Position numbers and translations under genes: made by a program. Shown here piece by piece: positions 19,878 through 31,046 of a stretch of DNA of 64,000 bases; position 1 is the stretch's first letter, and each line of letters opens with the position of its first letter. Location: the NCBI GenBank assembly GCA_949358305.1, contig OX442314.1:27141118-27205117 (forward strand). The letters are read 5' to 3'. The notes under the pieces were generated by a model. It was not told where the DNA came from, did no database searches, and was given only the letters and a program-made list of their open reading frames with translations. Origin of the DNA: Strigamia acuminata (lineage: Eukaryota > Arthropoda > Chilopoda > Geophilomorpha > Linotaeniidae).

Positions 19878-20130
19878 TAGAGACCGGATATTTATGCAAA
19901 ATACAATATGTTTTATGTGCATAAAATATGCACTAAAAATTCTATTTTATGCAAAATAAAAATAAAAATATGCAAAATAAAATAATTTATACGATTGAAA
20001 TCAGGTGTTAAATAACAACTTAATACCATTTCCAAGTGTTCATGATTCATTCTTTTCTATTTTTTTTATTTTTTTATTTGTTTATTTTACACATTTAGTG
20101 ACTTCCCCTGGTTTCTGTTTTTGGCAAAGT
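19878..20130 (+). mobile_element. hAT-like transposon left end
   Basis: It starts TAGAGACCGGATA and continues with repeated TTTATGCA/TGCATAAA motifs (subterminal repeats). The reverse complement TATCCGGTCTCTA lies at 28647-28659 with similar subterminal motifs. The first five bases fit the hAT terminal rule (YARNG). An exact 8-bp target duplication was not found, so pairing of the two ends is tentative. Confidence 0.45.
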
Positions 20131-20173
20131 CCTCACTTCCGAACGCAAATCATACGTATCCAACGATACATGA

Positions 20174-20487
20174 TGTAAACCTTATCATATTACTAATCAG
20201 TTGATTGTATTTGTTATGTAAACAGTTCTCTTATTCATTGCATCTCTTAGTTTGTTTATATAACTGTTTATTATCTTGATTGTGTATTTTCCCACCAGAT
20301 GGCTTTATTACACTTTTAATGTATTTTTGCCACTAGATGGCACTTCTTTCTAAAGTGATTAAAAGAAGGCTTCTCCTTTGGTTTTTCTCCATGCAAGGAG
20401 CACATGTATTCAGGTCTGGTTATTCACTTATTTAATGTTGTTTCCTTTTCTACTTTAATAGTCCAAATACACTGCAACTAGCTAACA
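20174..20487 (+). repeat. copia-2 5' LTR
   Basis: 314 bp, TGTAAACC...AGCTAACA. The next bases, TGGTTATGGGCCACAGG (20488-20504), resemble the internal initiator tRNA-Met segment used as primer site by Drosophila copia. Confidence 0.9.
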
Positions 20488-20991
20488 TGGTTATGGGCCA
20501 CAGGAATGCCAATTTGGACTGTTTGCATGATTTGGAGAAGTAACATTACCTGGTTTTTCTGGAATCCAATATGGCGGCGCCCATCTCAGATGTGTTTACC
20601 TGTACAGATTGATGTCTCCAAACTGTTTGTGGACCTGAAGGAGTTTGACAACACATCTGGAGCACTTGGTTGGATTATTTACGAGGTTTGCGGCATATTT
20701 TCGAATTGAAAACGTCGACGAGACGTTACGAATACGTGCGGAGCACGTTTTGATGATCCGAGCGGTGCACGCTTTGACGAACGGGCGGTGTACCTGTTTA
20801 CTATCCGGACGGAGCACGTTTGCGGCAACGAACGAGACGAACTTTGACGAAACGTCGACGAAACGAAGTGTATGAAGATCAGGAACGTCCGTAACGCGTT
20901 TTTGTACCAGTGGACCTGTTTTGAGACCATTTCTGGACTATTTCAACCTGAAGACAGCCTGAAAATTGTTTATGAATTGATTTACTTGAAA

Positions 20992-21145
20992 AATTTATGT
21001 TTAATTCATGATTTACCTGAGAATTTGTGTACAATTCATGATTTACTTGAGAAATTGTGTTTAATTAATGATTTGCTTAAAAATTTGTGTTTAATTAATG
21101 ATTTGCTTGAAAATTTGTTTTTCATTTGTGATTTATTGCCTTTTT
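20992..21145 (+). repeat. 30-bp tandem repeat in the copia-2 leader
   Basis: Four to five copies of a unit like AATTTGTGTTTAATTAATGATTTGCTTGAA. The 30-bp period keeps one frame open and gives a ten-residue peptide repeat, which I do not consider a gene. Confidence 0.75.
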
Positions 21146-21650
21146 GAATTGGAATTTGAAATATTATGTGTTTGATCACAATTTGATGTCTTTTGAATTT
21201 GTTCCTAAGAATTTTTGATTTGAACTGTGTTCAATTGATGATTTGTTCAATTTTTGAATTTATTTTTGATCTGAATTGTGTTTGATTAATGATTTATCAC
21301 TATTCTGAATTTGTTTTTGAGAACTTTGGTCTGAATTATGGAAAATTACTCTGTTTGATTGATTATCTGTTGTCATTTGAATTTATTAGTAAGAATTTCT
21401 CTATTTATTGTGAAAAATTGTGTGAAAAATTACGAATTTGCTGCGACAAATTCTTATTTAGCTTAGTGTTGTCTCAGAAATACACTAACTTAATTATTAA
21501 AAGCGAACTAACCCACAAGCATTGCACCTGGCTTGTGTGTAACAGTTATCCAATTTATTGTGTTGCGTTATTGTGTGCATCGACTTGTGCATCAGTTTTT
21601 GTGCGACATTGAGTGCTATTTTGTGCCGAATTTACTTCCAACTGCTAAAA

Positions 21651-23107
21651 TGGAAGAGGAGAAAGTTGGTGGACACAAAGTGACTCTTCTCGGCAAAGAC
21701 AATTATGCCACTTGGAAGGAGGAGATCATGGTCGCCCTAATGTATCAGGGTTGTTGGGGCTTTGTTGGTGGTACCGACATTCCATTGGTCGATGCAACTG
21801 CAACTTGGCGAGAAAAACAAGACAACGCTTTCCGCAAGGACCGAGCTTATAGCATGATCTACTATGGAATAGAGAAGCAATACCGGGAACTTTTAAGCAA
21901 CACTCAGGATGCCAAGGAAGCTTGGAAAATCTTAAAGACTAATTTTGAACCAGTTTCCCGAGCCCGAGTGATGCAATTATTGGACGAATTTTTTAGCTTA
22001 CGCTATAATGCTGAAACAGAAAGCATTGGAGTCTTTGCTGCCAGAATACGCAAGACATCAAAGTTACTTGAGGGACTTAAACATTCTGTTAATGACATTT
22101 ACCAGTCTTTTCAACTGATTAGGTGTCTCCCACCTGAGTTTCAAACGATTGTACAGACAATCTATCGGTGGGAAGACAAGGAATTTACACTGGATAAAGT
22201 GGAGAAAGAGCTGATTTCGGAAGAAGGTCGGATTGCACAGGTGAAGCGTGATGCCGGAGAGCAGCAAGTCCAAGGCGCTTTCGGCCTTGATTTAACAAAA
22301 GGCAAACCTGGCCATTATTCTGGAACTGATGGACAGCGGGGCGGCACGTATCGAGGACGCTCTCGTGGTAGCCGTGGTGGCCGTGGGCAACCTTCGACTC
22401 GGGGGCCGTGTCGTCGCTGTGGCCGCCAGGGACATTGGGCACGTGAATGCCACGCTAAGACCAAATTGAGCGAAGATGAAATAGAAATTGGCGAAAGTGA
22501 TGAGAGTGACTTCACAGCGAAATTTAGAGAGTTGGGTTACCTGATGGAACTTTGTGATGCTGAAGCTGTGACTCCAGTAAAACAGGATGTGGAGTGGGTT
22601 TACGATTCAGGAGCCACCAGCCCCTTTTGCAAGAATAAGGAATTCTTCATCCGATTTAAACCACTAGCGAATGGTAAAATAATGCAAGCTGGAAAGTCTT
22701 CGACTATAGACATTGAAGGAATTGGAGATGTCTCGATCAACTGTGTTTTTGGGACGAGTGTCAAGCCTGTTACGTTGCGAAATGTGTTTTATTTGCCGGA
22801 TCTACGACGTAACATGATTTCTGCCTCTACGCTAGACGACCTCGGATGTAAAGCTAGCATTGGATCGGGCCGCGTTAGAATGTATTGTGGCAAAGATTTT
22901 ATACCAGTCATGGAAGCTGTCAAACACAAAAACTTATATTTTGTGAAAACGGACATTGGACGTCACCAAGTCCTAATTAAGGAAAACGCGGATGGATATC
23001 CTGGGAAATCCGCATTGACATCGGAACCGGACACTGTCCCCGATTTACGATTATGGCATGAAAGATTTGGACATATTCATTTGGAAAGTGTGCAGCAAAC
23101 GGTTTGA
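21651..23107 (+). pseudogene. copia-2 Gag and protease segment
   Basis: The frame begins at ATG 21651. The Gag part (LLGKDNYATWKEEI ... AWKILKTNFEPVSRARVMQLLDEFFSLRY) is the copia-type UBN2 Gag. A zinc knuckle CRRCGRQGHWAREC follows an RG-rich stretch, and a protease active site VYDSGATSPF is near 22605. The segment ends in the pre-integrase motif LWHERFGHIHLESV at an in-frame TGA (23105-23107). The same frame continues open beyond the stop into integrase, so the TGA is a disabling mutation and not a natural end. Confidence 0.85.
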
Positions 23108-24280
23108 CATGGAGCCGTTAGAGGGCTAGAGGAACTTTCTGGAAAGTTGGACTATTGTGAAGTTTGTGATCTCGCAAAGAAAAAGTGCCTTTCTATCAAG
23201 CCGATCCCACAGATCAGGTCAACTAAAGTACTGGAACTCTTACACATGTATGTTTGTGGTCAACTTCTAACACGTTCATTATCCGGCTGCACCTACTTTC
23301 TTACAATTACCGATGATTACTCTCGCCATACTACGGTTTATCCAATGGAGAGAAAGGATCAAGTTTTTGGACTTTTCCAAGCATATGTGACTCGAATTGA
23401 GCGAATTCTGGAGAAGAAAGTCATCACCATTCGAACGGACAATGGCATGGAATTTTGTTCGGGCAAATTCGCCACATACTTGGAAGGCATCGGTATTAAA
23501 CATGAAAAGACAAACCCTTATATCCCTGAACAAAATAAAGTAGCCGAAAGGATTAACCAAACGTTAATGGATGGCGTGCGTGCTTTACTGAATGATGGGA
23601 ATCTAGAGCATAGATTTTGGGCTGAAGCCCTAATGACGTTTAATTATCTCAGGAATAGGGTCATTAAGAATAAGACAAACAAAACACCCTTGGAGCTTTT
23701 ATATGGACGGAAACCAGCAGTAGGACATTTTCGAAAATTTGGTTCATTGTGTTATGTGCGGAACCCAGTCCGCGGCAAATTAGATAACAAGTCACATCGA
23801 GGAATCATGCTAGGCTATCCCACTAGCACACGTGGCTACCGCATATGGGTTCCGGATTTATCGAAAGTAGTCCAGTCCAACGACGTTAAATTCGTCGAAA
23901 GCAAGAAAGGGGTAGAACGCGAGCTGGGCCCTGGTTATGTCGTCATGCCAGATGACCCCACGCCGATGGCCGCAGAAACGGCAACTCATTCTCCAAAGCA
24001 ACCTGTCAAAGTCAATTCTGTGCCTCCACCAGCACCGGTACCAACAAAGATGCCATTGACATCTGCGCCTACAGCTTGTGTTTGGGAACAGCTAATTAAG
24101 CCACGAAAAGGAAGTCCACAAGTGGACTATGAGTATACAATCCAAGGACAACCCAAGCCAAAACTGCGTTCTATACCGGAAATCGAGCGCTATTGTGCAC
24201 AACATAATTTGGAATTCTCCCGAGATAAAGTGGAATTTGTTACTCGAACATTGCCTGACCCACCAGAAACTTCTAGATGA
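23108..24280 (+). pseudogene. copia-2 integrase segment
   Basis: It is in the same frame as the preceding Gag-protease segment. The core D,D,E motifs are visible as ITDDYSRHT, IRTDNGMEF and PEQNKVAERINQTL, followed by the usual WAEALMTFNYLRN and KFGSLCYVR stretch. It ends at a second in-frame TGA (24278-24280), after which the frame continues into reverse transcriptase. Confidence 0.85.
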
Positions 24281-24998
24281 GATAATCAGAATGATGTGGA
24301 TAATCTTCAACTCAATGCACTGGAGTTTGAAAATGAGGAAGTTAACAACGTTGAAATCATCATATCACATACCTACAATGATACCCAACGTTCTCCTCAG
24401 CGAGAACAGTGGCAGGAGGCAATGGACGACGAGATTGGAACGATGATCGATCGAGGGGTCTGGGAACTTGTCGAGCATCCAGCGAAAGAGAAACCCGTTA
24501 CCTGTAGATGGGTTTATACCGTAAAACCTGGTATGAAATACAAGGCACGCCTGGTTGCACGCGGCTTTACCCAGATATATGGCGACTCCTACGATGAAGT
24601 CTTTTCGCCTGTCGTCAATTTCTCGATTGTTCGTTTTCTATTTACCCTCCTAGTTGGAATCTTAGGTTGGGCTCACGTCCAGATAGATGTTAAGTGCGCA
24701 TATTTATATGCAAATCTTCAAAATACAGTTTATATGACCCAACCACAGGGATATGTAAAGAAGGGACAAGAGCATCTAGTTTGTAGGCTGATTAAAGCCA
24801 TCTATGGCTTACATCAATCAGGAAGAGAGTGGAATTCCGAATTAGATAAAGTTCTTCGCCAACTGGGATTTACCGGACTCGATTGGTGTAACTGTGTTTA
24901 TAAACTTGCTAATCATGTTATCCTCATCGTCTATGTCGACGACATGGTGGTTTTTGGTAGAACAATTCAACATGCCAACAATGCCATTGCTCTTATTC
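24281..24998 (+). pseudogene. copia-2 reverse transcriptase, N-terminal part
   Basis: Contains CRWVYTVKPGMKYKARLVARGF, VQIDVKCAYLYANL, IKAIYGLHQSGREWN and the catalytic VYVDDMVVFG. The frame is then cut at about 24998 by a repeat insertion. Confidence 0.85.
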
Positions 24999-25824
24999 GG
25001 GGTTTCTTCATTTCGTCGCCCTTCATTTCGTCGCCGTGTCATTTCGTCGCCGTTTTTGGCGACGAAATGACACCCAAAACGTAAAAAGAGCGACGAAATG
25101 AAGGGCGACGAAATGATACGGTTGAACAACCAAAACAACCCAAACCGAACAGAAGGGCGACGAAATGACACGGCGACGAAATGAAGGGCGACGAAATGAT
25201 ACGCCTAAGTAACCGAAACATTTGCCACAATTTGGCTACAATTTTGTCACAATTTGGCCTCAATATTGCCACAATTTGGCTACAATTTTGCCACAATTTG
25301 GCTACAATTTTGTCACAATTTGGCCTCAATGTTGCCACAATTTGGTCAGAATTTGGCCAGAATTTGGCCACAAGTTTGCCAGAATTTGGCCACAAGTTTG
25401 CCAGAATTTGGCCACAAGTTTGCCAGAATTTGGCCACATCTTGTCCACAATTTGGCTACAATTTTGCCACAATTTGGCCTCAATGTTGCCACAAGTTTGC
25501 CAGAATTTGGCCACATTTTGTCCACAAGTTGGCCAGAATTTGGCCACATTTTGTCCACAAGTTTGCCAGAATTTGGCCACAAGTTTGCCAGAATTTGGCC
25601 TCAAGTTTGCCAGAATTTGGCCACAAGTTAGCGAAATGCCACAACAATGACATGGCGACGAAATGATATGGCGACGAAATGATAGGGCGACGAAATGAAA
25701 GGGCGACGAAATGATTTGTTGATGAAATAAGGGCGACGAAATGAAAAAAAAATTTTCAACACAGCCTTTATTAAAAAAAAGTACGGGGGCGACGAAATGA
25801 ATGGCGACGAAATGAATGGACTTC
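24999..25824. mobile_element. Foldback-like insertion with tandem-repeat core
   Basis: An 826-bp insertion sits in the reverse transcriptase gene and is flanked by the 9-bp direct repeat CTCTTATTC (24990-24998 and 25825-25833). The left edge has three copies of CATTTCGTCGCC. The rest carries more than a dozen copies of the complement GGCGACGAAATG, including seven or more near the right edge, so the ends can pair. The core (about 25222-25632) is a tandem array. The 9-bp duplication is reminiscent of Mutator-like elements, but no transposase is present. Confidence 0.75.
25222..25632. repeat. 22-bp (11-bp subunit) tandem array
   Basis: Units such as GCCACAATTTGGCTACAATT and GCCAGAATTTGGCCACAAG run head to tail, about 18-19 copies. 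The 22-bp period is not a multiple of three, so each frame cycles through all phases of the unit. Because no phase has a stop, long ORFs appear in several frames of both strands. None is a gene. Confidence 0.85.
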
Positions 25825-25833
25825 CTCTTATTC

Positions 25834-26744
25834 AGGGGCATTTTGACTTGGTGATTCTCGGACAAACCAAAAAGCTACTTGGCATAGAATTTGAGTATTA
25901 TAAAAATAATCTCATTCAGATTCACCAACGGACTCTCATCTCTAGAACGCTTGAACGCTTTGAACACTTTGGAGTTACTCTTAGATCATCTCCAATTATC
26001 AAGGCGACAGTTTTATCGAAGAAAGATTGTCCGCAAACCCTCAAACAAGTGGAAGAAATGAGCCACCTCCCTTACCGTAGTTTACTAGGATGTTTGGCCT
26101 CCATTGCTTCACGCACTCGACCAGACATCTCCTACGCGGTGAATGTGTTAAGCCAATTCCAGTCCAACCCAGGGCAAGCACATTGGAGGGCCCTGCTGGA
26201 TCTCTTAGGTTATGTAAAGTATAGCCGGCATTACAACTTGATCTTGGTCTGCGATAGAGAACCACAACTGAAAGCATTCGCTGATGCGGACCATGCAAAC
26301 AATCGTGACGACTGCGTCTCCATAGGCGGAACTGTAATCACTTTGGGAAATGCTGCTATCTCATGGAGAGCCTTCAAACAAAAAAGTGTGTCGCTCTCCA
26401 CCATGGAATCTGAATATGTTGCTCTGGCTGAGACGGTTAAAGACTTTATCTGGCTGGAGCGTGTTCTTTGTGAAATCTTGCCACCTGCCGATGGAATTAA
26501 ACTTCATGCTGTATATTGTGACAACACTTCGTCTATAGACTTTTCGAAATCTGCTATCGAAAATCGACGTACTAAGCACATAGACATCAAATACCACTTC
26601 GTCCGTGCATTAGTAAAAGATCATGGTCTTATTATCCGTTATGTTGATACCAATGACAATCCAGCGGATGTAATGACTAAAGCAGTGGATAAGACTACTT
26701 TACTTAAATTCTGTTCAAAGTTTATGTGTGTTTATTTTGATTAA
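25834..26744 (+). pseudogene. copia-2 reverse transcriptase C-terminus and RNase H
   Basis: The frame resumes after the insertion with HFDLVILGQTKKLLGIEFE, then the connector YRSLLGCLASIASRTRPDISYAV, and RNase H motifs (FADADHAN, STMESEYVAL, YCDNTSSID, RTKHIDIKYHFVR, VMTKAVDK). It ends at 26744, 26 nt before the 3' LTR. A purine run (about 26757-26764) lies just before the LTR. Confidence 0.85.
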
Positions 26745-26770
26745 TGCTTAAGTAATATGAGGGGGCCGCT

Positions 26771-27082
26771 TGTAAACCTTATCATATTACTAATCAGTTG
26801 ATTGTATTTGTTATGTAAACAGTTCTTATTCATTGCATCTCTTAGTTTGTTTATATAACTGTTTATTATCTTGATTGTGTATTTTCCCACCAGATGGCTT
26901 TATTACACTTTTAATGTATTTTTGCCACTAGATGGCACTTCTTTCTAAAGTGATTAAAAGAGGGCTTCTTCTTTGGTTTTTCTCCATGCAAGGAGCACAT
27001 GTATTCAGGTCTGGTTATTCACTTATTTAATGTTGTTTCTTTTTCTACTTTAATAGTCCAAATACACTGCAACTAGCTAACA
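26771..27082 (+). repeat. copia-2 3' LTR
   Basis: 312 bp, TGTAAACC...AGCTAACA, followed by the target copy CATGA (27083-27087). Confidence 0.9.
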
Positions 27083-27094
27083 CATGAAACATAC

Positions 27095-28330
27095 TGTTGC
27101 GATCCTCCGGGCTTTCCGCTCTAAAACAAATACTTACCTTGTTAAGAGCAGTTCGCAATTGAGATACCGTTTATAGGCCTTATACTCGGTTGCCTGTGTG
27201 GTGTCTAGGGGTAATTTTATGAAAGGAAAACGACAGTTTGAGTTGAATAAAATACAAATGAACTTTATTGGTGCAAAAATTACAAATGTAATTATAGGAA
27301 ATATAATTAATGAATTTACTAAAATTAGTGGTTAAAACTAGGGAGAAAAAGAGAAGAGGAGTGGGAAATGTGTCAAGTGAAACGGTTACGCTCACTTGAA
27401 ACAAAGGAAAAAGGCGCCAACAACGACGGTTGATCGTTGGGCACGAGTGTTTGGCGCGCAACAAACGGCTGCTTGTTGCGTTCGGAAAATGGCGAGTCGG
27501 ACTCGCCTGAAAAATATTATTTCTCGATGAAAACGATGACCTTCTATTCGTAAGCTCCGGAGTAAAGCTCGCAGGTGGCTTACGAATATCGGCGATGGTT
27601 CTCTACGAGAGATTTGCCGTTGATGACGACGATGAGAGTACCAGAGTAAACTCGATGGCGCTCTCACAATAATCAACAACGAGTGGGAACAAATTTCCTT
27701 CGCTCGTTCGATGGCGATGAACAGTGAACTCCGGAGTAAAGCTCGCAGGTGGTTCACTGTCTTCTCACGATGGTTGACGGCGACGGGTTGCTCGATCGAC
27801 GGAGGCGAATCACGGAACAAGTCAACGCGACTCGACGGCGGCGGGTGAGCTGGTTTTCTCGGGCGTTACCCGAAATTCGATGTCTGTACGCAAATGTGGC
27901 TGGTTCCACCGAATTTATTCAGTGGAAACAGCAATGTCTCTTAACTCACCAAAACGTGTAACCCGGTCAGCACTAGAATCCTTTTGTTTGAAGTTCGTAG
28001 CGATGATCGTGTGGGTGTTTGTTGTTGGTGTGTCAGTGTCAAGAGTGGGCCAAATCGCCAAAGGATTTTGTTGCGCCAAAAGCCGTTATTATTGCACCAT
28101 AACCGTTGGCTATGGGAAGGGTGGCGTGTGCCAGGCACGCTTCAAATATGCGCAGCGGATGCTGCGCAGACGTCGTAATTTAGTGAAACAAAGGATTTTG
28201 TCTCACTAAGCGGTTAATTAACGCCTCACCCCACATAATATTGGGGTGAACCGTGTTAGGGGAGATTTTCTCCCCTAAATTATGCAATTGTTTGGCGCAT
28301 GCCAAACACAAATATTACCAAAATAAAATG
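27095..28330 (-). repeat. Hairpin-dense repeat, possibly a solo gypsy-type LTR
   Basis: Nearly every 30-60 bp folds into a perfect short hairpin. Examples are TCAAGTGA/TCACTTGA (27373-27399), CGCAACAA/TTGTTGCG (27457-27480), GGCGAGT/ACTCGCC (27491-27507), an 11-bp stem (27545-27588), a 9-bp stem (27721-27760), TGCGCAGC/GCTGCGCA (28149-28168), TTAGTGA/TCACTAA (28180-28209), CACCCC/GGGGTG (28227-28248), TTAGGGGAGA/TCTCCCCTAA (28256-28278) and TGTTTGGC/GCCAAACA (28289-28308). The loops at 27556-27577 and 27730-27751 are the same 22 nt although the stems differ. It starts TGTTGCG, but I could not fix LTR ends or a target duplication. Small ORFs inside are not supported. Confidence 0.6.
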
Positions 28331-28439
28331 CAAAATACACTTCTTTCGTGGTGACTCTTTTATTAAATAAAAACACATTAAATTGAATAAAAGTGGCTCA
28401 GGGTCACCACAATACACAAAACGTACGCAATATTTTTCT

Positions 28440-28659
28440 TAAAAAAGGCACAAATTGATACGTACACGTTACGTATCGTAAAAAAGTGACACAAATCGCC
28501 ATTTTTTTTTCGGAAAAACGGCAAAATATGCCTTTATTTCCGATTTTCGGAAAATATGCATTTATTTCCGATTTTCGGAAAATATGCATTTATAGCCGAT
28601 TTTGGCTTTATATTGAATAAAAATATATTGCATGCATTTATGCATTTATCCGGTCTCTA
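28440..28659 (-). mobile_element. hAT-like transposon right end
   Basis: Two tandem copies of a block containing TTTCCGATTTTCGGAAAATATGC, then TGCATTTATGCATTTATCCGGTCTCTA at the end. The terminal 13 bases are the complement of TAGAGACCGGATA at 19878. Flanking octamers (19870-19877 and 28660-28667) do not match. Confidence 0.45.
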
Positions 28660-29172
28660 GCTGATAATTTAACAAAGTCTGCTCAGTTTAGGTTAAACTG
28701 AACGCATGAAACGACTTAGGTAGTTGCAATTATTACTTGTAGGAACTTTTTTTTAACAATTGCTACGTATTTAGGTTATAATTTAAACAATTCCGCCCAT
28801 CTTACCAATAATTACATAGTCAGATTTTTGTTGGGCCCTCAATAATTGTGTGATTATGATTATTGCAATAATCAAATAATCACAATAATCGCTCATTTAA
28901 TGAAACCCTTTATTATAATAAATCTTAATTGAAGTACACAACATTTCTCTCCTACTTCAATTTAATCATAAACGAGTCACACAAATTCTTTAAAATATGC
29001 TCAATAAACTTTAAATAAATTCCTGAATAAACACTTTAAATTTAAATCTTTAAATTTCTATTGATTTCCCTCTTCGCTTCTATTCTGGTTTCTTTTCTCG
29101 TCGTTCCATCATTCTTCTGATCTGGACTTGAGCTCTAGAATCAGATGTCATTGGTTCTTGCCTTCGTTGCGC
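28660..29172. other. Unassigned AT-rich spacer
   Basis: No coding signal. It includes the reverse complement of the 4535-4553 motif (about 28893-28911) and ATTATT-rich sequence. Confidence 0.4.
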
Positions 29173-29501
29173 TTACCCTGTCACGACTGGGGCAAAGCCA
29201 ATCATGTCTGCTACTCGTACGCCTTGCTTCGGGATTCTTTTAACTGCTTTTTGTTTGTAATTTACTGACACAATATCTTCATCGCCTTCTTCCTTCTCCA
29301 ATGAAGAATCCTTGTAATTGGGGGCTACATTTTGAGTGACTCGAGCTCTCGAAAAGAACGGTGATAATGGATGATCAACCACTTGCAATCTGCAATCTGT
29401 GGGTTCTTGTTGGTTAATGAAAACCAACTGATAAATAATATAAAGTTTCCTTTTGGACACAAATACTGCTAGATCTTTACTTGACCAAAAACAAGCAGCA
29501 A
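29173..29501 (-). CDS. Candidate exon of an unrecognised gene
   Basis: On the minus strand, after a possible acceptor TTGTACAG at 29502, the frame reads AACFWSSKDLAVFVSKRKLY... and stays open to a TAA at 29173, with normal-looking amino-acid composition and an acidic EKEEGDED stretch. I do not recognise the protein. The acceptor phase does not match the donor of the upstream candidate exon at 29686, so the two may not be joined, or one junction is wrong. Confidence 0.3.
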
Positions 29502-29685
29502 CTGTACAATCGTTATGTTTTGATTAAAAAAGTAAACTAATACAACAAAAGAACATTACTATACTGACACACATGACATAACACACTAATATAAAGACCC
29601 TTCAAATGACACAAACTCAACACTAAGATACAGTGACAAACAAATATTATATAAAATATTATAAATGATAAAATTCAAATCTTAC

Positions 29686-29880
29686 AGCTGGACTTTGGTG
29701 TTTTTGTTGTTTGGTGTCTGATACCATCCTACCAAAATGGGTGCAATTTTGAATCTTGTTTAAGGTGCTGAAATTTCTTGAGCCAGCACTGCGCAGATTA
29801 AATTGGCGTAATGCAAAACCTTTTGTTTTGCTTCCGAAATCCGCACAGTATTGAGAATCCCATCTAATTTTTCCGCTCAT
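29686..29880 (-). CDS. Candidate first exon of an unrecognised gene
   Basis: ATG at 29880 opens MSGKIRWDSQYCADFGSKTKGF..., 65 codons ending in phase 0 at a good donor, GCT|GTAAGATT. Composition is protein-like, with no repeat character. No family was recognised. Confidence 0.3.
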
Positions 29881-30178
29881 TTTAAAATTTAGTAATAAAT
29901 CCTCGCGCAAAGCAAACCGCTGAGAAATTACCGTACAGAACAAGAAAAAAAAATGACATTAGCTACATTCAATCAATGGGAATGACGTCACGTACAAACA
30001 CCAAACGAGTTTTGCATACGTTTTAGAGTTTTTGAATGCAGCTACTGGTAGTATCTTATCAGCAAGGTTCAAAAAGCAAAAAATTCAGCCAAAAATGATG
30101 TAATTTTGTAATGCTTCTTGGCGCCACAGTCTACTTGACAGTTATAAGTTAAATCTGGTTTAGAAAGGTTGTACTTAC

Positions 30179-30384
30179 GTATGAATTTCTCCATATTTCT
30201 CTTTGAGTTTGGTTAGTGCAAGATGCGGTTTGCTGCCAAGGAATGGCAAATATCCCAAGACTGGTATTCCTTTAGGTCCAGGTGGCAAATTTTTCGGAGA
30301 TTTCATGTATTTTAAAGTTAGCCAGAATACAATCGCGACGATTGCAAATACGAATGCATTCAGAGGAAGGTCATAAGGAATCAT
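30179..30384 (-). pseudogene. Duplicated, isolated cytochrome P450 first exon
   Basis: The N-terminal anchor ([17 protein letters not shown]), hinge [18 protein letters not shown] and [10 protein letters not shown] are nearly identical to the first exon of the P450 gene at 36599-36804, including the donor AC|GTAAGTA. The similarity continues into both flanks (about 30060-30660 against 36460-37060). No further P450 exon was found downstream on this strand within the roughly 1 kb before unrelated candidate exons, so it is probably a partial duplicate. It might still be used as an alternative or decoy exon. Confidence 0.6.
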
Positions 30385-30876
30385 GTTTTTCCCCTCAGTA
30401 TTTTTCACTGCAGAAATTGTGAAGTATAAAATTGCTTTAAGCTACAGTATGTACCGTACTGTAGATAATTTGGCACGATTAAAGTTAATAGAAATTGATA
30501 TCAATTAAAATCTGAAAAATACGGTATCCGAAAGGGGACATTTACATGTACCTTCTTTTATGACATGGAATTGATAATTTAAATTTTCGGTAAATATTTG
30601 TTTTTTTTTAGTGATTTGACAATAAAAGTGAATCATTGCTCCAGGATGCATGCGATTAGTATTTATTTTTATTTTGTGTATACAAATTAAGTTGAAATTA
30701 GAGTTACGTCATAAGTAGTTTTCTTTTTTTAGACCAGACATTCGTGGGTCTAGAGGGGTGCCCCGTTTAAAGGGACAATTTTTTTTTAGACACAAATGAT
30801 CTATTGATGCATTTACTAATGGGTTAGGACAGATTAGGTAAAATCATTTTATTTTTTGGTTGATGATTTTTAGACG

Positions 30877-31046
30877 TTAACGTTTTGTTGCACAAATACT
30901 TTGAAGAACAGGGGTTAAGACAATTGAAAAATAATATTCCAACGATACTGTCGTTTTGGAAGTGAATGAAAATTGTTGTAACAGAGTTGTAAAATAAAGA
31001 AACATTTGCATTCGGGCCAGTGCCTCGCCAATGCATTGCCGCTTAC
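30877..31046 (-). CDS. P450 terminal heme-binding exon
   Basis: Begins with [19 protein letters not shown], which holds the heme-ligating Cys, and ends at TAA 30877-30879. Confidence 0.85.

Larger units (their letters stand above)
20174..27082 (+). mobile_element. Degenerate Ty1/copia retrotransposon (copia-2)
   Basis: LTRs at 20174-20487 and 26771-27082 differ by a 2-bp indel and about three substitutions. The 5-bp target duplication CATGA is exact (20169-20173 and 27083-27087). Between the LTRs lie a half-tRNA-iMet-like primer site, a long AT-rich leader, and one gag-pol frame broken by two in-frame stops and by an 826-bp insertion. The element is dead. Confidence 0.93.

Noticed and set aside
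25181-25865. Several overlapping ORFs of 78-179 codons on both strands with WPQ/NLAT-type repeats
   Set aside because: They are translations of a 22-bp tandem array and its complement, not proteins.
27095-28330. CRISPR-like array of regularly spaced repeats
   Set aside because: The repeated pieces are hairpin loops with unequal spacing, stems differ, no cas genes exist and the context is a eukaryotic genome.
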